A stretch of 9,217 bases of DNA from JADLEX01 sp964586775. GTDB lineage: Bacteria > Lernaellota > Lernaellaia > JACKCT01. Each line of letters opens with the position of its first letter. Positions within the stretch are counted from its first letter, which is position 1. Below, piece after piece: positions 1-5,440 of the stretch. The translations under genes were made by a program, and so were the position numbers. The notes beneath the pieces were generated by a model. The model did not search any database, was not told where the DNA came from, and saw nothing but the letters and a program-made list of their open reading frames with translations. The stretch covers positions 1-9,217 of the forward strand of contig CAZPJD010000108.1 in assembly GCA_964586775.1 (NCBI GenBank), in the 5' to 3' direction.

Positions 1-291
1 GATGGGTAGTCCAAGGTCGATGCCGATGCGGTAGGTGTGGCGCTCGCGCACGCCGCCGCCGCACGAAACGCCGAAGCGAAACGTCTTGCGCGCCTTCGCG
101 ATGGTGTCGAAGAGGGGCCGGAGCACCCCCGCGCCCGCGTCGAAGACGGAGCCCGACAACAGCACGATGGTGAAGTCCGGAACGATGGGCGTGTAGCGAC
201 CGCCGCGCGTCCCGCGCAGGTCGTCACGATTGACCAATGAGCGCGCGGCGAGGCCCGAATTCAGATGCTGGCGTAAATCGTCCATATCCAT
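1..291 (-). CDS. Unrecognised protein, N-terminal 97 codons (runs off left edge)
   Basis: An open reading frame on the minus strand begins ATG GAT ATG GAC at 291 and stays open to base 1, so only the first 97 residues are visible. It starts MDMDDLRQHL and includes the stretches PDFTIVLLSGSVFDAG and FRFGVSCGGGVRERH, with hydrophobic beta-like segments alternating with charged ones. Codon third positions are strongly G/C, as in the confident genes. There is no signal peptide, so a cytoplasmic protein is likely. I do not recognise the family; the Cys-Gly-Gly-Gly motif near residue 80 is the most distinctive mark. The start could equally be the second Met at 285, and neither has a strong ribosome binding site. 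It lies downstream of the terminator of the first propeller gene, so it probably has its own promoter in the roughly 90 bases at 292-380. Confidence 0.7.
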   Translation of the reverse strand, partial: MDMDDLRQHLNSGLAARSLVNRDDLRGTRGGRYTPIVPDFTIVLLSGSVFDAGAGVLRPLFDTIAKARKTFRFGVSCGGGVRERHTYRIGIDLGLPI

Positions 292-377
292 CCCGTCGCG
301 CCTTGGACACGGCGCGGAAAAAAGAAGTTCCCTTGGAAAAGCCGCCGGTGTTTAGCACAAAGTCGTGCGTGGAAGAA

Positions 378-395
378 GGGTGACGCCGGTCACCC
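378..395. repeat. Perfect inverted repeat beside terminator
   Basis: The plus strand reads gggtgac-gccg-gtcaccc: two perfect 7-base arms around a 4-base centre. Read on the minus strand it follows directly after the T-run of the adjacent terminator. It could be a second, backup hairpin or an operator for the gene starting at 291. The sequence alone does not decide between these. Confidence 0.55.
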
Positions 396-432
396 AAATA
401 AAAAGAGAGGCGGGCTTGAACGCCCGCCCCTC
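396..432 (-). terminator. Intrinsic terminator of the first propeller gene
   Basis: On the minus strand, just after the stop codon at 452, the sequence forms a GC-rich stem of about 10 base pairs (GGGCGGGC pairing with GCCCGCC, one mismatch) and is followed by CTTTTTATTT. This is a classic rho-independent terminator. It differs in sequence from the terminators of the other two paralogues, which matters for how the array was built. Confidence 0.85.
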
Positions 433-451
433 GTAGCTCGCGTATGGGAAA

Positions 452-2791
452 TCAACAGCCGCAGCAGCCGCCGTCGTCGTCATCGTCGCCGCCCGAGGCG
501 TCGTTGTCTACCGCGTCGTCGTCGGAGTCGTCGTCACCTGAGTCATCGTCGCCGGAGTCGTCATCCGTGTCGTCATCCGTGTCGTCGTCCGTGTCGTCGT
601 CCGTGTCGTCATCGGTGGACTCGGTCGTCACCTCGAAGGCGTCCGCCGCAACCGCGAACAGCGTGTCGGGGTTCTCCGCCTTCACGTCGTACGCGCCCAC
701 CGCCAACGTGCCGGGCACCGTCGCGGTGATCTGCGTGGCCGAGTCGCGCGTCACCGTCGTCAGTTCGGTGTCGCCGACATAGACCATTACGCCGGTGGCG
801 AAGTTCGTCCCGGTGATGACGATCTCGGTCTCCACGCCCTCGTCGCCCGACGCGGGATCGACCGAGGTGATGGTCGGGACGTCCACCGGGTTGGTTTCGA
901 TCGCGAGCATCTGCGAGTCTTCGTCCTCGGAGAAGAAATACTGCACCCAGGCGATCGCGACTTTCCCACCCGCGAGGCTGATGGAGGATTCATAATTCCC
1001 GGTGATGAAGTCGGAACCGCTGTCGGTATCAGAAACCTGCGTCGGGGTCTCCAGAACCTCTCCGTCATATCCCAGGACCGCGAAGAAGATCTCGTCGTAG
1101 GGAGCGGAGTTGTTGTCCCCCTCGGCGAAGGCCAAATAGATCCCCGCGCCGTTCGGGTCGATGTAGGCCTCGGGATGGTGGAAGTTGCGGGACGCGTCGA
1201 CGTTCGTCGGTTCCTGAACCACCGCTTCGTTGACCGTCGTGAACGTGAACTCGTCACCAACCGCGAAGTCGGTGGAACCGTCCTCGATTTCGAACAAAAT
1301 GGCGCCGGTCTCGGTGCTGTAGAGCTCGCCCGTGGTTGCGTCCCGATAGGTCGTCTTCGAACCGTCCTCCACCGACCACACCTCGCTGCCCGACACGCTG
1401 TCGTCGGTGCAGGTCACGGTCCAGCTCACGGTCCCGGCTGGGGCGGAGAGCGAAACCTGGACGTCGGTCATCGTGCCGTTGCCGGTGTTGCCGGCGTCGG
1501 CGGTCGGGCTGACTTCTTCGACGAGCGGATCGCCGTTCGCGCCGGCGGAAGAGGGATCGAAGATCATGGTGAAGAGCTGCGTGTAGCCGTCGGATTCGAT
1601 ATAGTCCTGAAACGTCACGAAGGCGTTGCCGTCGGGCAGCGTGCGGAAGACGGGCCGCCGCGCGCCGTAAGAACCACTGCCCGAGCTGTAAACGTTGAAA
1701 CGGACCGGCGTGTAGGCGACAACCTCGGCCTTGCTGAGCGGATCGATCACCGTATAACGCAGGATCGTCGCGTAGTCCGAATAGGTCGTCAGATCGTAGT
1801 TGGAGAATAGCACGTGGTGGCCGATGCCGTTGGAGACGACCTCGACGTAATTCTGCCCGTAGTCCTTGAACCGCTCCGTCGATCCGAAGGCGTCGATCTG
1901 GTCGATGGCCTCCATGGACCCGCCGGGCGTGACGAGGCGGCTGTTGAGCTCGCTGTCGTCGTCTTCGTAACCGCCCGTGCGCCAAACCACAAACAGGCGA
2001 TCGTCGCTCGTCAGGGCCGCGCGCGCCGCATGGCTGTAACCGCCGCCGGTTCCTGAAATCGCGACCGCCGGTTCGACCAGAATCGGGCTGGCGGTCGTCG
2101 AGAACGTGAATTTGTCGCCGGATGCGAATCCGGTGCCGCCGTTGGTGAGGGTAAACGCCACCGGCGTGGCTTCGCCGTTCTCGTCGGGCAGGTAGTTGCC
2201 ATCGACGCCGACGAGTGCGTCCGCCAATTCGCCGCTGACGCTGCCGGTCACCGTCCACTCGGTTCCGTCGTATTCCACCGTCCAGTTTTCGGTTTGCGTG
2301 ACCGCCGCACCGGTCTGCACGGCGCTCATGGTCCCGTTACCCGTATTCCCGCCATCGGCCACCGGGGTGGTCGCCGTGGCGTTGGCGTCGGTCCCGTCCA
2401 GATCGTGAAGGCTGGGATCGAGGACGGCGAAATAGACCTCGTCCTCGGTCTCGTGGTAGACGACGCCGAGTTTACCGTCGGCCAGCCAGATGAGCTGGAT
2501 TCGGGCCTGTTCGTCGCCGACCGTGAGCCACGTGTCGTCGATCAGTTCGTCCCCGGTGGCGGATTCCACCAAGTGGTATAGCAACACATAATTGCCCCAA
2601 CCGGTCGGGCCGCCTTCCCAAGGGCCGCGATTCGCGGTGTGGATGTTTCCGTCCGCATCGACGGCGAATCCCGGTTTGCGACCATAGTAATAATACATGT
2701 CCTCGTTGTCGAGGCGGTACGTCGCCGCTTGAGCCGCGGCCGCCATCGCAAGAACGAGCATCAACGCCAGCACGCACCTCATACGAGACAT
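452..2791 (-). CDS. Exported propeller/IPT protein with Asp-rich tail and C-terminal GGCCGC (paralogue 1)
   Basis: A predicted exported protein of 779 residues. I start it at 2791 (MSRMRCVLAL) because GGAAGGGAG sits 6 bases upstream and the start aligns with paralogue 2; an in-frame extension to 2869 has no such support. Residues 1-22 form a signal peptide ending AQA. About seven propeller-like repeats follow, with phrases such as AVDADGNIHTANRG, RLFVVWRTGG, LPDGNAFVTFQDY and IDPNGAGIYLAFAEG. Two modules of 85-90 residues, each opening GNTGNGTM and closing GDxFTF, interrupt the repeats near residues 148-235 and 435-520. An IPT/TIG immunoglobulin-like domain (VPTITSVDPASGDEG onward) is near residues 640-723. 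The last 55 residues are Asp-rich, with five TDDD units, and end GGCCGC. Apart from the terminal cysteines, only one Cys (in WTVTC) remains in the mature chain. Propeller and IPT folds usually bind ligands or proteins at the cell surface; the ligand here is unknown. It is nearly the same as paralogue 2 except in blade 1 and blades 6-7. Confidence 0.93.
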   Translation of the reverse strand: MSRMRCVLALMLVLAMAAAAQAATYRLDNEDMYYYYGRKPGFAVDADGNIHTANRGPWEGGPTGWGNYVLLYHLVESATGDELIDDTWLTVGDEQARIQLIWLADGKLGVVYHETEDEVYFAVLDPSLHDLDGTDANATATTPVADGGNTGNGTMSAVQTGAAVTQTENWTVEYDGTEWTVTGSVSGELADALVGVDGNYLPDENGEATPVAFTLTNGGTGFASGDKFTFSTTASPILVEPAVAISGTGGGYSHAARAALTSDDRLFVVWRTGGYEDDDSELNSRLVTPGGSMEAIDQIDAFGSTERFKDYGQNYVEVVSNGIGHHVLFSNYDLTTYSDYATILRYTVIDPLSKAEVVAYTPVRFNVYSSGSGSYGARRPVFRTLPDGNAFVTFQDYIESDGYTQLFTMIFDPSSAGANGDPLVEEVSPTADAGNTGNGTMTDVQVSLSAPAGTVSWTVTCTDDSVSGSEVWSVEDGSKTTYRDATTGELYSTETGAILFEIEDGSTDFAVGDEFTFTTVNEAVVQEPTNVDASRNFHHPEAYIDPNGAGIYLAFAEGDNNSAPYDEIFFAVLGYDGEVLETPTQVSDTDSGSDFITGNYESSISLAGGKVAIAWVQYFFSEDEDSQMLAIETNPVDVPTITSVDPASGDEGVETEIVITGTNFATGVMVYVGDTELTTVTRDSATQITATVPGTLAVGAYDVKAENPDTLFAVAADAFEVTTESTDDDTDDDTDDDTDDDTDDDSGDDDSGDDDSDDDAVDNDASGGDDDDDGGCCGC
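557..616 (-). repeat. Five tandem 12-bp units encoding TDDD
   Basis: Five consecutive 12-base units on the plus strand (gtcgtcatccgt and close variants) encode Thr-Asp-Asp-Asp on the minus strand, in the acidic tail of paralogue 1. Units differ only at a few third-codon or final bases. Paralogue 2 has three such units at the matching place, so the copy number has changed since duplication. Confidence 0.9.
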
Positions 2792-2903
2792 GGGAAACTC
2801 CCTTCCGCCAAGCGGGAATTTGGATACTCTGTCAGGGTAAGTACTTTTTTGAACGCGACAACCTGACATGGATCATAGAGTTGTGGGGTTTTTCGGAAAG
2901 CGA
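2792..2903 (-). promoter_or_regulatory. Conserved upstream region of paralogue 1
   Basis: The 112 bases before the start codon are almost identical to those before paralogue 2. They include an inverted repeat on the plus strand, TGTCAGG at 2830-2836 and CCTGACA at 2862-2868, with a run of six T between the arms. The strong ribosome binding site GGAAGGGAG lies next to the start. I could not find a convincing -35/-10 pair, so the promoter position and sigma factor are open. The inverted repeat is a candidate operator or leader hairpin. In the paralogue 2 copy its outermost base pair is lost. Confidence 0.55.
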
Positions 2904-2929
2904 AACGGGCGCCCCGAAGGACGCCCGTT
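2904..2929 (-). terminator. UUCG-tetraloop terminator of paralogue 2
   Basis: On the minus strand AACGGGCGTCC-TTCG-GGGCGCCCGTT folds into an 11-pair stem (one G-U pair) closed by the very stable C(UUCG)G loop, 21 bases beyond the stop codon at 2951. The following T-run is weak and interrupted (TTTCGCTTT). The same hairpin, with a perfect stem, follows paralogue 3. Confidence 0.8.
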
Positions 2930-2950
2930 GAGAACTTTGGATTTCTGAGA

Positions 2951-5281
2951 TCAGCAGCCGCAGCAGCCGCCGTCGTCATCGTCGTCGTCGTCGCCACCGC
3001 CGTCCGACGCGTCGTCGTCGCCGCCGGCGTCATCGTCGCCGCCCGAGGCGTCGTCGTCCGCCGCGTCGTCGTCGGAATCGTCGTCCGTGTCGTCATCGGT
3101 ATCGTCGTCGGTGGACTCTGTCGTCACCTCGAAGGCGTCCGCCGACACCGCGAAGAGGGTATCGGGGTTCACGGCCTTCACGTCATACGCGCCTACCGCC
3201 AGCGTGCCGGGCACGGTCGCGGTGATCTGCGTGGCCGAGTCGCGCGTCACGGTCGTCAGCTCGGTGTCGCCGACGTAGACCGCCACACCGGTGGCGAAGT
3301 TGGTCCCCGTGATGACGATTTCGGTCTCGACGCCCTCGTCGCTCGACGCGGGATCGACCGACGTGATAGTCGGGACGTCCACCGGGTTGTTTTCGAGCGC
3401 GAGCACTTGGTCGTCTTCGTCGTCGGCGTCGAAATACTGCACCCAGGCGATCGCGACCTTTCCGCCGGCCAGGCCGATCGAGGGCTCATACGTCCAGTCG
3501 ATCGTGTCCGTGCCGCCGTCGGTATCCGACACCTGATCCGGGGCTTCCAGCTCGGCACCATCGTAACCCAGGACCGCGAAGAAGATCTCGTCCTGCGGCG
3601 CGGAGTCGTTGTCCCCCTCGGCAAAGGCCAAATAGATTCCCGCACCGTTCGGGTCGATGTAGGCCTCGGGATGGTGGAAGTTGCGGGTCGCGTCGACGTT
3701 CGTCGGCTCCTGAACCACCGCATCGTTGACGGTCGTGAACGTGAACTCGTCGCCAACCGCGAAGTCGGTGGAACCGTCCTCGATCTCGAACAAAATGGCG
3801 CCAGTCTCGGTGCTGTAGGGCTCGCCCGTGGTCGCGTCTTGATAAGTCGTCTTCGAACCGTCCTCCACCGACCACACCTCGCTGCCCGACACGCTGTCGT
3901 CGGTGCAGGTCACCGTCCAGCTCACGGTCCCCGCCGGTGCGGACAGGGAGACCTGAACGTCGGTCATCGTGCCGTTGCCGGTGTTCCCGCCATCGGCGGT
4001 CGGGCTGACCTCTTCGACCAGCGGATCGCCATCGGCGCCCGCGGAAGAGGGATCGAAGATCATGGTGAAGAGCTGCGTGTAGCCGTCGGCGTCGATGTAG
4101 TCCTGGAACGCCACGAACGCGTTGCCGTCGGGCAGCGTGCGGAAGACGGGCCGCCGGGCTCCGTAGGAGTCGCCCGCATACACGTTGAATCGGACCGGAG
4201 TGTAGGCGACAACCTCAGCCTTGCTGAGCGGATCGATCACCGTATAGCGCAGGATCGTCGCGATATCCGAATACGTCGCCTGATCGTAGTTGGAGAACAG
4301 CACGTGGTGGCCGATGCCGTTGGAGACGACCTCGACGTAGTTCTGGCCATAGTCGGAGAAGCGCTCCGTCGATCCGAAGGCGTCGATCTGGTCGATAGCC
4401 TCCATGGACCCGCCGGGCTCGATCAGACGGCTGTTGAGTTCGCTGCCGTCGTCTTCGTAACCGCCCGTGCGCCAAACCACAAACAGGCGATCGTCGCTCG
4501 TCAGGGCCGCGCGCGCCGCGTGGCTCCAGCCGTTGCCGGTCCCGGAAATCGCGACCGCGGGTTCGACCAGAATCGGGCTGGCCGTCGTGGAGAACGTGAA
4601 TTTGTCGCCGGAGGCGAATCCGGTGCCGCCGTTGGTGATCGTGAACGCAACGGGTGTGGCTTCGCCGTTCTCGTCGGGCAGGTAGTCGCCATCGACGCCG
4701 ACGAGTGCATCCGCCAGTTCGCCGCTAACGCTGCCGGTGACCGTCCACTCGGTCCCGTCGTATTCCACGGTCCAGTTTTCGGTCTGCGTGACCGCCGCGC
4801 CGGTCTGAACGGCGCTCATGGTCCCGTTGCCGGTATTGCCCCCGTCGGCCACGGGCGTGGTTGCCGTGGCGTTGGCATCGGTCCCGTCCTGATCATGCAG
4901 GCTGGGATCGAGGACGGCAAAATAGACCTCATCGTAGGATTCATGGTAGATGACGCCGAGCTTGCCGTCGGCCAGCCAGACGAACTGAATTCGGCTTTGC
5001 TGATCGCTGGCCACAAGCCACGTATCGTCGATCAGTTCGTCTCCGGTGGCGGAGTCCACCAAATGGTAGAGATAGACGTAGTTGTTGTCCCAACCGGTCG
5101 GGCCACCATCCCAATAGCCGCGGTTCGCCGTGTGGACGTTTCCGTTCGCGTCCACGGCAAAGCCCGGCTTGCGGGAATCGTAATACATGTCCTCATTGTC
5201 GAGCCGATAGGTCGCCGCGTGAGCGACCGTCCCCAAGACCAGAACCAGAGCCACGGCGCACACGCACCTCAAACGGGTCAT
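2951..5281 (-). CDS. Exported propeller/IPT protein with Asp-rich tail and C-terminal GGCCGC (paralogue 2)
   Basis: A predicted exported protein of 776 residues starting MTRLRCVCAV, with AAGGGAG 7 bases before the ATG. Layout: signal peptide 1-22 (cleavage after AHA); propeller-like repeats at about 39-93, 96-128, 252-296, 308-361, 376-414, 534-588 and 598-633; the GNTGNGTM...GDxFTF module at 146-232 (between repeats 2 and 3) and again at 430-517 (between repeats 5 and 6); IPT/TIG at 637-720; Asp-rich tail 723-770; then GGCCGC. Cysteines in the mature protein are one in module 2 (WTVTC) and the three at the C-terminus. There is no C-terminal membrane helix or basic cluster, so it is not a PEP-CTERM or MYXO-CTERM protein as defined. 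The tail is mosaic: its first part (three TDDD units, SDDDA) follows paralogue 1, its last part (DDDAGGDDDASDGGG) follows paralogue 3. A surface or periplasmic binding or structural role is inferred from fold types only; no catalytic residues are evident. Confidence 0.95.
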   Translation of the reverse strand: MTRLRCVCAVALVLVLGTVAHAATYRLDNEDMYYDSRKPGFAVDANGNVHTANRGYWDGGPTGWDNNYVYLYHLVDSATGDELIDDTWLVASDQQSRIQFVWLADGKLGVIYHESYDEVYFAVLDPSLHDQDGTDANATATTPVADGGNTGNGTMSAVQTGAAVTQTENWTVEYDGTEWTVTGSVSGELADALVGVDGDYLPDENGEATPVAFTITNGGTGFASGDKFTFSTTASPILVEPAVAISGTGNGWSHAARAALTSDDRLFVVWRTGGYEDDGSELNSRLIEPGGSMEAIDQIDAFGSTERFSDYGQNYVEVVSNGIGHHVLFSNYDQATYSDIATILRYTVIDPLSKAEVVAYTPVRFNVYAGDSYGARRPVFRTLPDGNAFVAFQDYIDADGYTQLFTMIFDPSSAGADGDPLVEEVSPTADGGNTGNGTMTDVQVSLSAPAGTVSWTVTCTDDSVSGSEVWSVEDGSKTTYQDATTGEPYSTETGAILFEIEDGSTDFAVGDEFTFTTVNDAVVQEPTNVDATRNFHHPEAYIDPNGAGIYLAFAEGDNDSAPQDEIFFAVLGYDGAELEAPDQVSDTDGGTDTIDWTYEPSIGLAGGKVAIAWVQYFDADDEDDQVLALENNPVDVPTITSVDPASSDEGVETEIVITGTNFATGVAVYVGDTELTTVTRDSATQITATVPGTLAVGAYDVKAVNPDTLFAVSADAFEVTTESTDDDTDDDTDDDSDDDAADDDASGGDDDAGGDDDASDGGGDDDDDDDGGCCGC
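3077..3112 (-). repeat. Three tandem 12-bp units encoding TDDD-type repeats
   Basis: Three 12-base units (atcgtcgtccgt, gtcgtcatcggt, atcgtcgtcggt on the plus strand) encode the Thr-Asp-Asp-Asp repeats of the paralogue 2 tail. They correspond to the five units in paralogue 1. Confidence 0.8.
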
Positions 5282-5395
5282 CGAAGTCTCCCTTCCGCCA
5301 AGCGGGAATTTAGATACTCCGTCAGGGTAGGCACTTTTTTTGAACGCAACAACCTGACATGGATCATAGAGTTGTGGGGGATTGTCGGGAAGCGA
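5282..5395 (-). promoter_or_regulatory. Conserved upstream region of paralogue 2
   Basis: Near-identical to the region before paralogue 1, carrying GTCAGG at 5321-5326 and CCTGAC at 5353-5358 as inverted arms on the plus strand around a run of seven T, then a GGAAGGGAG ribosome binding site. Shared upstream sequence suggests the two left paralogues are expressed under the same control. No consensus promoter boxes could be assigned with confidence. Confidence 0.55.
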
Positions 5396-5421
5396 AACGG
5401 GCGTCCCGAAGGACGCCCGTT
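5396..5421 (-). terminator. UUCG-tetraloop terminator of paralogue 3
   Basis: On the minus strand AACGGGCGTCC-TTCG-GGACGCCCGTT forms a perfect 11-pair stem with a C(UUCG)G loop, 19 bases after the stop codon at 5441. The T-run is weak (TTTCGCTT). It is the same hairpin as at 2904-2929, with one compensating-type change in the stem (G-U there, A-U here). Confidence 0.82.
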
Positions 5422-5440
5422 GAGAATTCGGAATCAGGAA

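Larger units (their letters stand above)
452..2930 (-). repeat. Tandem gene duplication, left copy
   Basis: This segment (coding region, upstream region and the neighbouring terminator hairpin) matches 2951-5422 base for base over long stretches. The similarity covers the gene body and continues through the intergenic sequence, including the shared blocks gatactc, gtcaggg, aacctgacatgg and gatcatagagttgtgggg. Most differences in the gene bodies are at third codon positions, with clusters of real change in blades 1 and 6-7. The 3' end of this copy and its terminator are not shared with the right copy. Confidence 0.88.
2951..5422 (-). repeat. Tandem gene duplication, right copy
   Basis: Right-hand copy of the duplicated unit, matching 452-2930 in the gene body and upstream region. 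Its first 90 bases (2951-3040, the end of the gene) instead match the end of paralogue 3, including an exact 44-base run at 2997-3040 shared with 5484-5527. The copy is therefore a mosaic with a junction at or just beyond 3040. Confidence 0.85.

Noticed and set aside
37..240. 67-codon plus-strand frame at the left edge
   Set aside because: It is the antisense shadow of the minus-strand gene at 1-291, which has better composition and a natural start.
557..616. Short regular repeats considered as a CRISPR array
   Set aside because: Units are 12 bases with no spacers and sit inside a coding frame.
452..640. MYXO-CTERM, PEP-CTERM or LPXTG anchor
   Set aside because: There is no C-terminal membrane helix and no basic cluster; the chain ends at GGCCGC right after the acidic run.
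452..640. RTX calcium-binding nonapeptides
   Set aside because: The Asp-rich tail lacks the GGxGxDxUx periodicity.
444..782. Ser-rich plus-strand frame
   Set aside because: It is the antisense of the Asp-coding repeats (gtcgtc read as Ser/Val/Ser), with an IPT-domain shadow after it.
2792..2869. 26-residue N-terminal extension of paralogue 1
   Set aside because: It would put the signal peptide internally, covers the conserved untranslated leader, and is not possible in the same form for paralogue 2. The ribosome binding site supports 2791.
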